NCBI RefSeq assembly: GCF_023511815.1
Contig: NZ_JAIMAV010000004.1
Coordinates: 1-64,000, forward strand
Length of the DNA: 64,000 nucleotides
Reading direction: 5' to 3'
From: Alicyclobacillus sp.
Lineage (GTDB): Bacteria > Bacillota > Bacilli > Alicyclobacillales > Alicyclobacillaceae
The notes beneath the pieces are model-generated. The model was not told the origin of the DNA, made no database searches, and saw only the letters and a list, made by a program, of their open reading frames with translations. A program made the translations under genes and the position numbers. Shown piece after piece: positions 46,492 to 58,575 of the stretch; positions within the stretch are counted from its first letter, which is position 1, and each line of letters opens with the position of its first letter.

Positions 46492-47792
46492 GGTTGCGCG
46501 ACCGCCAGGACGTCCGCCAGGTCCTTCAGCGCCCGCTCCGCCATCTGTTGCGCCCGTTCCTTCTTATCCTTGATGCGCACGGGCAGCGGCGGAAACAGGC
46601 CGAACGTGGCGTTCATGGGCTGGAAGTTGTCCGGGTCCGCGTGGGTGATGTAGTGCGCGAGGCTGCCGATGGACGTCGTCGGGGGCATGACGATGGGATC
46701 GAGGCCCCGCGCGAGGCGTCCGGCGTTCCATCCGGCGACCAGGCCGGCCGCGGCCGATTCCACGTACCCCTCGACGCCGGTGATCTGCCCCGCGAAAAAC
46801 AGCGTCTCCCGTTTGCGCGTCTGATACGTCGGCAACAGGGCCGTCGGGCTGTTGATGTAGGTGTTGCGGTGCATCACCCCGTAACGCACGAACTCCGCCT
46901 GCTCCAGCCCGGGGATCATGCGGAACACCCGCTTCTGCTCTCCCCATTTAAGATGCGTTTGGAATCCGACCAGATTGTACAGCGTGGCCGCGGCGTTGTC
47001 CTGGCGCAGCTGCACCACCGCGTATGGACGGCGGCCGGTCCGCGGATCGGTCAGCCCAACCGGCTTCATCGGGCCGAACAGAAGGGTCTGTTTGCCACGC
47101 CTGGCCATGACCTCGACGGGCATGCACCCCTCAAAGTATTTCTCCTCCTCGAAGTCGTGCAGAGGGGCGGTCTCCGCGGTGACGAGCGCCTCATAGAAGA
47201 GATTGAACTCCTCCTCGGTCATCGGGCAGTTCAGGTACGCCGCCTCTCCCTTGCCGTACCGGGACGCGAGGAACACCTTGTCCATGTCGATGGACTCCCG
47301 CTGCACAATCGGTGCGGCCGCATCGTAAAAGTACAACGAGGCCCCGCCGACCACGGCCCGGATGGACGCCGACAGCGCGGGCGAGGTGAGCGGCCCCGTC
47401 GCCACGATGACGATGCCCTCGCTCGGGATCTCCTCCACTTCCTCGCGGACAATCTCGACCAGGGGATGCGCGGCCAGCGCCTGTGTGACCGCATTCGAAA
47501 ATCCGTCGCGATCGACCGCCAGAGCCCCTCCGGCCGGCACCGCGTGGGCGTCGGCGGCCCGCATGATGAGAGAATCCAGACGGCGCATCTCTTCCTTCAA
47601 GAGGCCGACCGCGTTCGTGATGGCATTGGCCCGCAACGAATTGGTACACACCAGCTCCGCGAAGCGATCCGTGTGGTGCGCCGGCGTCGACTTCTTCGGC
47701 CGCATCTCGTACAGCCGCACCGGCACCCCTTGCCGCGCCACCTGCCAGGCGGCCTCCGAACCGGCCAACCCAGCTCCGATGACGATCACCAT
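46488..47792 (-). CDS. trmFO: Methylenetetrahydrofolate-tRNA-(uracil-5-)-methyltransferase TrmFO
   Basis: About 434 aa flavoprotein that methylates U54 of tRNA using methylene-THF. FAD-binding [11 protein letters not shown] at the N-terminus, [40 protein letters not shown], the catalytic-region [15 protein letters not shown] and [12 protein letters not shown], and the C-terminal FAD site [20 protein letters not shown] chose ATG 47792 since GGGAGG lies 7 nt upstream; the ORF track starts 5 codons earlier. Confidence 0.96.
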   Translation of the reverse strand: MVIVIGAGLAGSEAAWQVARQGVPVRLYEMRPKKSTPAHHTDRFAELVCTNSLRANAITNAVGLLKEEMRRLDSLIMRAADAHAVPAGGALAVDRDGFSNAVTQALAAHPLVEIVREEVEEIPSEGIVIVATGPLTSPALSASIRAVVGGASLYFYDAAAPIVQRESIDMDKVFLASRYGKGEAAYLNCPMTEEEFNLFYEALVTAETAPLHDFEEEKYFEGCMPVEVMARRGKQTLLFGPMKPVGLTDPRTGRRPYAVVQLRQDNAAATLYNLVGFQTHLKWGEQKRVFRMIPGLEQAEFVRYGVMHRNTYINSPTALLPTYQTRKRETLFFAGQITGVEGYVESAAAGLVAGWNAGRLARGLDPIVMPPTTSIGSLAHYITHADPDNFQPMNATFGLFPPLPVRIKDKKERAQQMAERALKDLADVLAVAQP

Positions 47793-47811
47793 GTCCATCC
47801 CTCCCACACCA

Positions 47812-47848
47812 GGCGGGCGCCGGTCAGCATCTTGACCCGGCGCCCGCC
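47812..47848 (-). other. Strong GC-rich hairpin between topA and trmFO
   Basis: A 10-bp perfect stem (GGCGGGCGCC / GGCGCCCGCC) is extended by 5 more pairs with one bulge, directly after the topA stop. No T-tract follows, so it may act as an mRNA stabiliser, processing site or weak terminator between topA and trmFO. Confidence 0.5.
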
Positions 47849-47849
47849 G

Positions 47850-49964
<2,115 letters not shown>

Positions 49965-50055
49965 CGTGTTACCTCCCTCGGTTCCCGACAGCCGAAAGGC
50001 GGCGGCCGTGCGCCCGTGCGCGGCCTGGGTGGGGACCCCGCACAGTTCTAACCAT

Positions 50056-50083
50056 ATTATCACCCGGCCTGCTTGAATTGCAA
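50056..50083 (-). promoter_or_regulatory. Promoter for topA
   Basis: Minus strand: -35 TTGCAA (50078-50083), 16-nt spacer, -10 GATAAT (50056-50061). The transcript would begin near 50049, about 85 nt before topA. It lies between topA and the minisatellite. Confidence 0.6.
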
Positions 50084-50154
50084 ACGACCCGCGCCCACCC
50101 GTCCGCCCGCGCGGGCGACGCTCGGCGCCGCGGATGCGGGGTCAACACCGCCCC

Positions 50155-50253
50155 CAACGTACGCTCCCAACGTACGCTCCCAACGTACGCTCCCAACACC
50201 GCTCCCGTTGCACGCCCACGTTACACGCCCACGTTGCACGCTCCCCAACACCG
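50155..50253. repeat. 13-bp minisatellite between dprA and topA
   Basis: Three perfect tandem copies of CAACGTACGCTCC (50155-50193), followed by a degenerate run of related units (CAACACCGCTCC, CGTTGCACGCCC, ACGTTACACGCCC, ACGTTGCACGCTCC, CAACACCGCCCC) up to the dprA stop. No ORF is supported inside. The array separates dprA from the topA promoter. Confidence 0.85.
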
Positions 50254-50258
50254 CCCCC

Positions 50259-51347
50259 TCATGGGGCGGCTGATGAAGACCTGGCGCCGGCCCTGCGGTA
50301 ACCGCCCCCGGGCTGGCGCTCGATGCATCCGGCCAACTCCAGTTCGAGCAATCCCGTGTACACCCAATCGATGGGCATCTGCAGCCACGCCGCCAGCGAT
50401 GCGGCGTTTCCGCCCTCCGCGAGCGCCTCGTACAGGGCGCGCCACCGCTCGGGCACCGGCTGCGCCGCGGCGGGTGGCGCCTCCCCGCCCAGGGCCTGGA
50501 GCAGATCCAGCGGATCGACCAGGGGTTCCGCTCCCTGCTGCAACAGCCGATTGGATCCCCGGAACAGCTGAGACGTGATGGGACCTGGGACGACATAGAC
50601 CGGCCGCCCGAGGTCGAGCGCCCAATCCACCGTCACCAGGGCGCCGCTCCGATCCCCCGCCTGCACGACCACCAGCGCTTCGGACAGGGCCGCGATGAGG
50701 CGGTTCCGCTCCGGGAAGTGGTGTTTGGCCACCGGTGTCCCGGGCGGGTACTCGCTGAGGACGGCTCCGGTCGTGCACATCCGGTCGTACAGCGCCCGGT
50801 GCTGCGACGGGTAACACACGTCCACCCCACAGCCGAGCACGGCCACGCTCCGCCCCCGTTCCAGAGCGGTTTGGTGCGCCTGCCCATCGATGCCGATGGC
50901 CAAGCCGGACACCACCACCCAGCCCGCCCCGGCCAGGGTCTCGGCAATCCACCGGGTGGCCTCCAATCCGTACGCCGTCGCCCTCCGGGTGCCCACGATG
51001 CCGACCGCCCGCGGCCACTGTCGGGGCAAATCTCCCCGGACAAACAGCACCGTTGGGGGGTCGGCGAGATCCTCCAGCGGCGCGGGATACGCCGCGTCCC
51101 CCCGCACAAGGCAACGGATACCCCGATGCGCCAGCCGCTCCTCCAACGCCTTCGCCTGCGTCCGCTCCAGCCAGGCGGCCAACGCCGCGGCGGTGGCGGG
51201 CCGGATCCCCCCGCCCGTCAACCGGCCCTCCCGGGCGGCGTGCACCACCGCCTCCGCGCTCCCGAACGCGCGCAACAACCGCCGCAGACTCGAGGGCTCA
51301 AGCCGCGGGCACGCCGCCAACAGGATGCTGGCGCCGCGTTCCTCCAT
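50259..51347 (-). CDS. dprA: DNA-processing protein DprA (Smf)
   Basis: 362 aa. N-terminal SAM-like region, then the Rossmann fold: VGIVGTRRATAYGLEATRWI, VVSGLAIGIDGQAHQTALER, AVLGCGVDVCYPSQHRALYD, HHFPERNRLIAALSEALVVV and GRPVYVVPGPI. A C-terminal winged-helix (DML1-like) domain follows (AAWLQMPIDWVYTGLLELEL). It loads RecA on incoming single-stranded DNA in transformation. ATG at 51347 with AGGAGG upstream; the ORF track starts far upstream in non-coding DNA. Confidence 0.95.
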   Translation of the reverse strand: MEERGASILLAACPRLEPSSLRRLLRAFGSAEAVVHAAREGRLTGGGIRPATAAALAAWLERTQAKALEERLAHRGIRCLVRGDAAYPAPLEDLADPPTVLFVRGDLPRQWPRAVGIVGTRRATAYGLEATRWIAETLAGAGWVVVSGLAIGIDGQAHQTALERGRSVAVLGCGVDVCYPSQHRALYDRMCTTGAVLSEYPPGTPVAKHHFPERNRLIAALSEALVVVQAGDRSGALVTVDWALDLGRPVYVVPGPITSQLFRGSNRLLQQGAEPLVDPLDLLQALGGEAPPAAAQPVPERWRALYEALAEGGNAASLAAWLQMPIDWVYTGLLELELAGCIERQPGGGYRRAGARSSSAAP

Positions 51348-51573
51348 GTCGCCTCGCCTCCTCGCCCCCATTGTGCCGAAGCGCCGAACCTGCCGCCACT
51401 GCTCCCGGACAAGTCTCGCGCCGATGCGAACGACGTTTGCGCACATCGGCCACCCTCCCGCCGGATAGCGGGTGCGGGCGGCCGCGCGGGAATTGAGTTC
51501 AGGATGCGTCGATTCTGTGCGCTGGGTCCCGCCGCGCCCGGGCGGAGTTGGCAAGACGCAAGGGCCGCCAGAC

Positions 51574-51611
51574 ACAAAAACACCGCGGCCAGGGAAAATC
51601 CCCAGCCGCGG
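51574..51611 (-). terminator. Rho-independent terminator downstream of sucD
   Basis: On the minus strand CCGCGGC ... GCCGCGG (7 bp) encloses an inner GGGG-ATTTT-CCC element and is followed by TGTTTTTGTG. It ends the sucC-sucD transcript before dprA. The remaining gap up to 51347 holds no recognisable gene. Confidence 0.8.
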
Positions 51612-51639
51612 CGAGGCAATCAGACAGGGTCTCCGCGTG

Positions 51640-52542
51640 TCACTTCGTCCTGCAGCGTTCCAGCAACCCTCGTTCCTCGAGGACCTTGTACAGGGTCGAG
51701 CCCATCTCGGACGGCGTCGGCGCGACCCGAATGCCGCAGGCCTCCATCTTGGCGATCTTGGAGGCCGCCGTGCCGCTGCCGCCGGAGATGATGGCGCCCG
51801 CGTGGCCCATCCGCCGTCCCGGAGGCGCGGTCGCACCGGCGACGAAGCCCACCACCGGTTTGGTCATGTGATCGCGGATCCACTCGGCCGCCTGCTCCTC
51901 CGCGGTGCCGCCGATCTCGCCGATCATGATCACCGCCTCCGTGTCCGGGTCCTCGTTGAACATCTCGAGGACGTCGATGAACTCCGTCCCCTTCACCGGG
52001 TCCCCGCCGATGCCGACCGCCGTCGACTGGCCGAGGCCGAGGTTGGTCAGCTGGTAGACCGCCTCGTAGGTCAGCGTTCCGCTGCGGGAGACGACGCCGA
52101 CCTTGCCGGGGGTGTGGATGTATCCGGGCATGATTCCGATCTTGCACTCACCCGGCGTGATGACGCCCGGGCAGTTGGGACCGATGAGCCGGGTGTGCCG
52201 CCCCTCCATGAACCGCTTAACCTTCACCATGTCGAGCACCGGGATGCCCTCGGTGATGCAGATCACCAGGTCCAGTTCGGCGTCCACCGCCTCCATGATG
52301 GCGTCCGCCGCCCCGGCCGCCGGAATGTAAATCACCGACACGTTGGCCCCAGTCTCCTTCACCGCCTCGGCGACGGTGTTGAACACCGGAATGCCGTCCA
52401 CTTTCGTGCCGCCCTTGCCGGGAGAAGTGCCCCCGACCACCTTCGTGCCGTACTCCACGGCCTGTTGCGTGTGAAAACGGCCCGCGGAGCCGGTGATGCC
52501 CTGGGTGATGACCCGTGTATCCTTGTTGATCAGAATGCTCAT
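51640..52542 (-). CDS. sucD: Succinyl-CoA ligase (ADP-forming) subunit alpha
   Basis: 300 aa. CoA-binding Rossmann N-terminus ([35 protein letters not shown]), [20 protein letters not shown], and the phospho-His motif [15 protein letters not shown]. With SucC it interconverts succinyl-CoA and succinate with substrate-level phosphorylation. ATG 52542 has AAGGAGAGAG upstream. Confidence 0.97.
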   Translation of the reverse strand: MSILINKDTRVITQGITGSAGRFHTQQAVEYGTKVVGGTSPGKGGTKVDGIPVFNTVAEAVKETGANVSVIYIPAAGAADAIMEAVDAELDLVICITEGIPVLDMVKVKRFMEGRHTRLIGPNCPGVITPGECKIGIMPGYIHTPGKVGVVSRSGTLTYEAVYQLTNLGLGQSTAVGIGGDPVKGTEFIDVLEMFNEDPDTEAVIMIGEIGGTAEEQAAEWIRDHMTKPVVGFVAGATAPPGRRMGHAGAIISGGSGTAASKIAKMEACGIRVAPTPSEMGSTLYKVLEERGLLERCRTK

Positions 52543-52642
52543 CGACACTCTCTCCTTGACCGCGCCGGCGAACCGGCCGTACTTGTCGATCCCGCAATCC
52601 CGCGCGCCCGCGGGATCCGCGGGGGTCCCTGTGCCCGACTGG

Positions 52643-53797
<1,155 letters not shown>

Positions 53798-53823
53798 GCC
53801 GAGTCCTCCTTACGTCCAGGTGG

Positions 53824-53861
53824 TTGTGTTGCGCAGGCCCCCGGGACCGCGGGCAACACAA
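53824..53861 (-). promoter_or_regulatory. Hairpin in the sucCD leader
   Basis: Arms TTGTGTTGC / GCAACACAA (9 bp perfect) flank a GC-rich centre that can also pair (CCGG / CCCGGG). It lies about 12 nt upstream of the sucC ribosome site. A role in translation control or mRNA stability is inferred only from position. Confidence 0.5.
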
Positions 53862-53939
53862 AAAGACAACACCCGGTCGTCTTCGCCGCCATCGGGGGTT
53901 CGGCCGGCGAAAGGCGATCTGGATGTCCAATCCTTTTCT

Positions 53940-53968
53940 AAGATAAAATACGGCCGTTGGATTTACAA
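53940..53968 (-). promoter_or_regulatory. Promoter for sucCD
   Basis: Minus strand: -35 TTGTAA (53963-53968), 17-nt spacer, -10 TATCTT (53940-53945). An alternative -10 TATTTT lies 3 nt closer. Transcription would start near 53932, leaving a leader of about 135 nt with the hairpin. Confidence 0.6.
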
Positions 53969-53980
53969 CTTGGAAATGCG

Positions 53981-54008
53981 TGCATCCCCGGCCCAAGCCG
54001 GGGATGCA
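53981..54008 (-). terminator. Terminator-like hairpin downstream of the small membrane protein gene
   Basis: A perfect 12-bp inverted repeat (TGCATCCCCGGC / GCCGGGGATGCA, 4-nt loop) lies between the stop at 54027 and the sucCD promoter. No proper T-tract on the minus strand, so termination strength is uncertain. Confidence 0.5.
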
Positions 54009-54026
54009 CCGGTTCGTTTTGGGGGG

Positions 54027-54344
54027 TCAATGGCCGCGGGCCCACATCGTGACCGCGCCGGCGACGAAGGAGAACGCCATGCACAGCACATACACCGACA
54101 ACAGGCGCATCGCGAATCGATCCCGCCAGATGTGCATCACCAGCGCCAGCACGCTGCCGATGAGTGCCAGCGCCCACGTCCAGACGACACAGGCCGCCTG
54201 CCACGGGAACGGGATGCAGCTGGCCGCCGCCGTCAAGACCGAAGCGAACGCCAATCCCCACGCGCACAGGACCACCACCCACTGCGGCCAGCTGCGCATC
54301 GTGCGCAGATGATGCAGGCGTTTTTTCGCCTTCCACGCCCGCAT
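54027..54344 (-). CDS. Small hypothetical membrane protein
   Basis: 105 aa from the ATG at 54344 (AGGGTGAT upstream). A basic N-terminus (MRAWKAKKRLHHLRTMRSW) precedes three transmembrane helices (VVVLCAWGLAFASVLTAAAS, VVWTWALALIGSVLALVMHI, LLSVYVLCMAFSFVAGAVTM). No family recognised. The loop after helix 1 has Pro/Cys, and the helix pattern suggests N-in topology. It is divergent from comM. Confidence 0.6.
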   Translation of the reverse strand: MRAWKAKKRLHHLRTMRSWPQWVVVLCAWGLAFASVLTAAASCIPFPWQAACVVWTWALALIGSVLALVMHIWRDRFAMRLLSVYVLCMAFSFVAGAVTMWARGH

Positions 54345-54511
54345 GCTGATCACCCTGGCCGGTTGCGGATTCCGGCCGGGCCACCTGGTGTTCTGCGGTT
54401 TCCCGTGATGTCCCTGTCCCTGCACAGCTCACAACCCCTCACCCGTTTGTCTACGATGGTACCCTGAGGACGGGAGATTCGCAAGATCTACTCATTCTAT
54501 TCAGAATACCA

Positions 54512-54539
54512 TGGACAACATCGCCCGCATCGATATATA
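54512..54539 (+). promoter_or_regulatory. Candidate promoter for the comM/yifB gene
   Basis: Plus strand: -35 TGGACA (54512-54517), 16-nt spacer, -10 TATATA (54534-54539), about 55 nt before the gene start. Just upstream is an ATTCT-ATTC-AGAAT dyad (54495-54508) of unknown meaning. Confidence 0.5.
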
Positions 54540-54597
54540 ACAGCGTATGCAAGAGGTCGCACGGATTTGGCGGTTGCGCCGGAAGGAGGGCCACTTT

Positions 54598-56064
54598 ATG
54601 GTCGGAACAGCGGTCGGCGCGGTGCTCGAAGGCATCCGCGGGGCGCTGGTCACGGTGGAGGCGGATGTCGGCCGCGGTCTCCCTCAATTTCACATCGTCG
54701 GGCTGCCCGATTCGGCGGTCAACGAGTCCAAACTCCGGATCCGCTCCGCGATCCGACAGTGCGGTCTGGAGTTCCCGAATCAACGCATCACCGTCAATCT
54801 GTCTCCCGCCAGCGTGCGCAAACGCGGGGCCGGTCTGGATTTGGCCATCGCCGTCGCCATCCTCAGGGCCGCCGGTGTGCTCCCGGGTTCCGAAACACCG
54901 CTTGGCTTCGCGGCCGAGCTGAGCCTGTCCGGAGCGCTCGTCGCCGTGCCGGAAGCCGTCAATCTGGCCATCGCTCTGGCGGCGGAAGGGATTGAACACC
55001 TGGTTGTCGCACGGGCGCAGGCCGTCACCTGCGTACCCGTCCCGAACCTGACGTGGCACCTGTATTCCCACCTGGCCGACCTCATCCGGGACCTGCGCGC
55101 GGGCGGGGGGCCGCGCCGGCCGTACCCCCCGCCGCCGATTCCCGCCGGCGACAGCGAGGTCAGCCTGGACGACGTCCTCGGCCAGGAGGCGGTCAAGCGC
55201 GCCCTGGTCATCGCCGCCGCCGGCCACCACCACATTCTGCTGGTGGGCCCGCCCGGATGTGGAAAGACGATGCTCGCCGAACGCCTGCACACGCTCCTCC
55301 CGGACCTTTCGCCGGCGGATGCGCTCGAGGTGCACGCCATCCATCTGGCGGGGGGGTCCCGCCAGCCGACGCTGCGGCCCCCGCTGCGGATGCCCCATCA
55401 CTCCGTGGGCCAGGCGGGTCTCATCGGCGGCGGATCGCCCCCCGCCCCGGGGGAGGTGACGCTCGCCCACCGCGGTGTCCTGGTCCTCGACGAGATGCTC
55501 GAGTTTCGCCGCGCGGCGCTGGAGGCGCTGCGCGAGCCCCTGGTGCACGGCGCGGTGCATCTGACGCGCGCCGGCCGGTCCGTGACCTATCCGGCCGCGT
55601 TCCTGCTCGTCGGCACGCTCAACCCGTGTCCCTGCGGCCAGAGCGGATTCGGCACCTGCACCTGCCCGCAGGCGGCGGTTCAACGGTACTGGAGCCACCT
55701 GTCCGGCCCGTTGCTCGACCGGATCGACATGGTGATCCCGGTGCTCCCGGAGCATGGTCGCGCCGTTCTACCCGCGGGGCCGCGGGCGAGCGTCCTGCGC
55801 CAGGCCGTTGTCACCGCCCGCGACGCACTCGCGCACCGGCCGGCGGACGCGGCCACCCGCACCCGGCCGGCCGACTTCACCCTCGCGGCGCACCGCCGTC
55901 TTCAGCTCGCCGCGGAACGGCTGCCGCTGTCCCAGCGCGGCCGGCAGGCCATCGCCCGGCTGGCCCGAACCCTCAGCGCGCTGGACGGGGCGGATGCCGT
56001 CGACGCGCGGCACATCGACGAGGCCATCGCCCACCGGACCACCGGCCTGCCCCAGGGCCGGTGA
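54598..56064 (+). CDS. YifB/ComM-family Mg-chelatase-like AAA+ ATPase
   Basis: 488 aa. N-terminal S5/Lon-like domain (GRGLPQFHIVGLPDSAVNES, RITVNLSPASVRKRGAGLDL), then AAA+: Walker A ILLVGPPGCGKTMLAERL, the HSVGQAGLIGGGSPPAPGEV loop, Walker B GVLVLDEMLEFRRAALEALR, NPCPCGQSGFGTCTCPQAAV and sensor region LSGPLLDRIDMVIPV. C-terminal Mg_chelatase_C (RTLSALDGADAVDARHIDEA). ComM is a branch-migration helicase in natural transformation in Gram-negatives; here dprA is nearby. ATG 54598 with AAGGAGGG is preferred over 54547. Confidence 0.93.
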   Translation: MVGTAVGAVLEGIRGALVTVEADVGRGLPQFHIVGLPDSAVNESKLRIRSAIRQCGLEFPNQRITVNLSPASVRKRGAGLDLAIAVAILRAAGVLPGSETPLGFAAELSLSGALVAVPEAVNLAIALAAEGIEHLVVARAQAVTCVPVPNLTWHLYSHLADLIRDLRAGGGPRRPYPPPPIPAGDSEVSLDDVLGQEAVKRALVIAAAGHHHILLVGPPGCGKTMLAERLHTLLPDLSPADALEVHAIHLAGGSRQPTLRPPLRMPHHSVGQAGLIGGGSPPAPGEVTLAHRGVLVLDEMLEFRRAALEALREPLVHGAVHLTRAGRSVTYPAAFLLVGTLNPCPCGQSGFGTCTCPQAAVQRYWSHLSGPLLDRIDMVIPVLPEHGRAVLPAGPRASVLRQAVVTARDALAHRPADAATRTRPADFTLAAHRRLQLAAERLPLSQRGRQAIARLARTLSALDGADAVDARHIDEAIAHRTTGLPQGR

Positions 56065-56139
56065 TCGTCCGTCTCTCCTTCTCGCCCATCTCCTTGCGAT
56101 CCGGTGCCGGGGGACCGGCATCCTCCCGTACTGGCATCC

Positions 56140-56526
56140 TCACGCCCCGTCAGACGGAATGTCGCAGGCGCCGCGGACGTGATCGAACGCCGCCACGCGC
56201 CCATTGCGGACGGTGACGCCGATGACGTCCACGCGCACCATGCTCGGCTTCGGGTCGGGCAACTCGGCCACAAGCCGCCGGATGGCCCGTTGCAGGCGCC
56301 GCTGTTTGGTCGGTGTCACCGATTCGAGGGGGGTGCCGAATCCGTCCGTGCTGCGCGTTCGCACCTCGATGACGACCAGTTCGCCCTGCGGTGTCCGGGT
56401 GACGAGGTCCAGCTCCCCAAATCGGCACCGCCCCCGGGTCCTCTCCACGCGCCAACCGAGCACGCGCTCGACGTACTGGGCGGCAAACCGCTCACCGAAT
56501 CGCCCGAGGCGCCCCCTCGCGTCCAT
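56140..56526 (-). CDS. YraN/UPF0102 family endonuclease-like protein
   Basis: 128 aa. GRLGRFGERFAAQYVERVLG, CRFGELDLVTRTPQGELVVI, then EVRTRSTDGFGTPLESV: the UPF0102 restriction-endonuclease-like fold with E/D...E-V-R. The classical E-V-K is E-V-R here. Function unknown; often next to rnhB and comM-like genes. ATG at 56526 with GGGGTGGGG upstream; convergent with the comM-type gene. Confidence 0.92.
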   Translation of the reverse strand: MDARGRLGRFGERFAAQYVERVLGWRVERTRGRCRFGELDLVTRTPQGELVVIEVRTRSTDGFGTPLESVTPTKQRRLQRAIRRLVAELPDPKPSMVRVDVIGVTVRNGRVAAFDHVRGACDIPSDGA

Positions 56527-56806
56527 TCGGCCCCACCCCTTCGCCGGACGAGCGCGCGGCCTGATGGATCGCGGCGAGCACCTGTGCGACGACCTCGTAC
56601 AGTTCCTGCGGGATCACCGCGTCCACCTCGAGGGCCATGAGGGCCGCCGCCAGCGCCGGATCCCGGTGGACGGGGACGTTGGCCTCGCCCGCGCGGCGCA
56701 GGATTGCCTCCGCCACCGCCCCGCTGCCCTTGGCCACCACGCGCGGGGCGGCATCCACCGACCGCCTATACCGGAGCGCCACCGCCCGCCGCCGCTCCAT
56801 CGTCAT
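56492..56806 (-). CDS. FlhB C-terminal-like protein (FlhX/YlqH)
   Basis: 104 aa. It matches the C-terminal cytosolic domain of FlhB after the cleavage site (compare AAPRVVAKGSGAVAEAILRR with APRVVAKGQDELALRIR of FlhB here) and continues VPVHRDPALAAALMALEVDA and IPQELYEVVAQVLAAIH. It lacks membrane helices; the segment where NPTH would stand reads RRSVDAAPR, so there is no autocleavage motif. Known in Bacillus as YlqH; FlhX in other species can partly replace FlhB_C. ATG 56806 with AGGAGG upstream. Confidence 0.85.
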   Translation of the reverse strand: MTMERRRAVALRYRRSVDAAPRVVAKGSGAVAEAILRRAGEANVPVHRDPALAAALMALEVDAVIPQELYEVVAQVLAAIHQAARSSGEGVGPNGREGAPRAIR

Positions 56807-57872
56807 CTCCCTCCTCGTCCGACACGTGCCAGCCGGACAGACGCCATCCCGACGCGGCGAGCGCGGCACCGACCGCCGCCTCGGCCGCAGCCAGAGCGGG
56901 TCGCAGCGCCTGCGGCGCCGCAAGCCGCACGGACACGGACGGTTGTGCCGCCAGGATCTCCACCGCCACGTCCCCGCCGCGAACCCGGACGCGAAGTTCC
57001 AGCCGGTGGACCGTTCGCCCATCGGGGGTCGTTCGGCTCCGCCGCCGCCCCTCCCAGTGAACCGCGGGCCCTCTCGTCGGTTGCGCGCCCGCCGGTCCGG
57101 GCCAGAACAGGCCGGCGCCGAGCACCGCGCCGTCGGGGGCCTGCACGGCCGCCTGCACGCGCGCCGCCAGCGCCTTTCGCTGCACCGTCTCCGGCGCGTG
57201 GGCGTATTGCGAATGCCCCCAGTGCGCGAAGTCCACCACCGCACCGGTCTGGCCCGCGCCGGGTGCAACGGAACCCCCTCCCGCACGGGTGGGATTCGGC
57301 GCCGACGCCAAATCGCTCGACGCGGCGGAGGGCGAACCGGCAGAGTTCGGCGCCGCGGAGAATCCGCCGCCGGGCGGGGGATCGACGGGCGGATGTCCCT
57401 CCACCCGCGCACCCGGCCAATACACCTCACCGTCCGAAGCCCCCTGTGCCAACTCCGCCAACACGGTCCACAGCCGCACCATGGCCTCGGGGTTGGCACC
57501 GCCGCCCCCATCCGAAGGGTCCGCGGGTGCCTGCGCGGGGCCCGGGATGCCGGTGAGATCGAACATCAACCGGCGCCACGCCCACTCCGTCCGCAGCCAT
57601 TCCGCTCGCTCCAACAGGCGCGCGGGCAGGACCTGCTCCAGCCGCGCCACCTGCGCCAACCCGGTGCCATCCGCGCCGGCTCCTGCGAGGCGGTCCCCCC
57701 GGGCGACCCGGTCCCCCCGGGCGCCGCGCGGGCCATCCGCGGCTCCTTCCGACCGGGGGTGTTCCCCCTCTCCCGCCGGCACCGGTCCTCGAACGCGGCC
57801 GGATTCGCGAACGGGCGGCACGCCCGCGCCCGTCAGACCCGCCCCGCCCGGCGGCAACACCGGCCCGCTCAC
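56766..57872 (-). CDS. YlqG-like protein with a FliK/Flg_hook-like C-terminal domain
   Basis: 368 aa from GTG 57872, which overlaps the rnhB stop (GGTGAGC). The N-terminal 250 residues are Gly/Pro/Ala-rich and of low complexity. The C-terminal ~90 residues (ELRVRVRGGDVAVEILAAQP, SVSVRLAAPQALRPALAAAE, ALAASGWRLSGWHV) follow the pattern of the Flg_hook domain of FliK (compare ASGVAVASVQV in this window). It overlaps the FlhB-like gene by 41 nt. Identity as YlqG rests on synteny (rnhB-ylqG-ylqH). Possibly a FliK paralogue; see findings. Confidence 0.65.
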   Translation of the reverse strand: MSGPVLPPGGAGLTGAGVPPVRESGRVRGPVPAGEGEHPRSEGAADGPRGARGDRVARGDRLAGAGADGTGLAQVARLEQVLPARLLERAEWLRTEWAWRRLMFDLTGIPGPAQAPADPSDGGGGANPEAMVRLWTVLAELAQGASDGEVYWPGARVEGHPPVDPPPGGGFSAAPNSAGSPSAASSDLASAPNPTRAGGGSVAPGAGQTGAVVDFAHWGHSQYAHAPETVQRKALAARVQAAVQAPDGAVLGAGLFWPGPAGAQPTRGPAVHWEGRRRSRTTPDGRTVHRLELRVRVRGGDVAVEILAAQPSVSVRLAAPQALRPALAAAEAAVGAALAASGWRLSGWHVSDEEGDDDGAAAGGGAPV

Positions 57873-58543
57873 CAGATCCCCAGCGTGGCCTGGCACGCCC
57901 GCCGCACCGGTGCGAAGGAACGTCTGTGCAAAGGCGTCGGGCCATGCGTCGCCAGGGCGCTCAGGTGTTCCGGCGTCCCATAGCCGACATGCCGCTCAAA
58001 CCCGTACGCCGGGTACGCACCGGCCTGCCCCCGCATCCACCGGTCTCTTGCCACCTTGGCGACGATGGACGCCGCCGCGATGGACAGACAGCGGGCGTCC
58101 CCGTCAATCACCGGGACCGCCCGCAGGGGCCGGGTCGGGAACACCGGCGCGTACGGCCCGTCCGCCAGCACCAGGCCCACGGGCACGGACAGCCCCTCCA
58201 CCGCCCGGCCCATCGCCAGGCGCGCGGCCTGGAGGATGTTCATCTCGTCAATCTCCGCCGCGCTCGCAAAGCCCACCGAGACCGCCGCCGCGTCGCGCAG
58301 AATCCGCTCGTAGAGCGCCTCGCGCTGCCGGTATGTAAGGGATTTCGAATCGTCGACAAACACCCACCGCTCCGGCGGCCCGTTCAGCACCACCGCCGCG
58401 GCGACCACCGGCCCGGCGAGCGCCCCGCGCCCCGCCTCATCGACCCCGGCGTACACGCACGTGGACTCGACCAGCATCTGTTCCTCGCGCCAAAGCCGCT
58501 GTGCCCGCAGTTGGCGCGCGGCCAACCGTTCCTCCGTCCGCAC
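57869..58543 (-). CDS. rnhB: Ribonuclease HII
   Basis: 224 aa. YAGVDEAGRGALAGPVVAAA (catalytic D-E-G), VDDSKSLTYRQREALYERI, VIDGDARCLSIAAASIVAKV with the catalytic Asp, and YGFERHVGYGTPEHLSAL. It removes ribonucleotides from DNA. GTG start with GAGGAGG upstream. Confidence 0.97.
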   Translation of the reverse strand: MRTEERLAARQLRAQRLWREEQMLVESTCVYAGVDEAGRGALAGPVVAAAVVLNGPPERWVFVDDSKSLTYRQREALYERILRDAAAVSVGFASAAEIDEMNILQAARLAMGRAVEGLSVPVGLVLADGPYAPVFPTRPLRAVPVIDGDARCLSIAAASIVAKVARDRWMRGQAGAYPAYGFERHVGYGTPEHLSALATHGPTPLHRRSFAPVRRACQATLGIW

Positions 58544-58575
58544 GGTCGACCTCCTCGCTTTCGAAAACCTCTCTC

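Noticed and set aside
50155-50253. Minisatellite as CRISPR or origin iterons
   Set aside because: Units are directly abutting without spacers, and no replication gene (dnaA, rep) is near.
54451-55755. 434-aa minus-strand ORF opposite the comM-type gene
   Set aside because: The plus-strand frame contains Walker A/B and the whole family pattern; the minus frame is a shadow.
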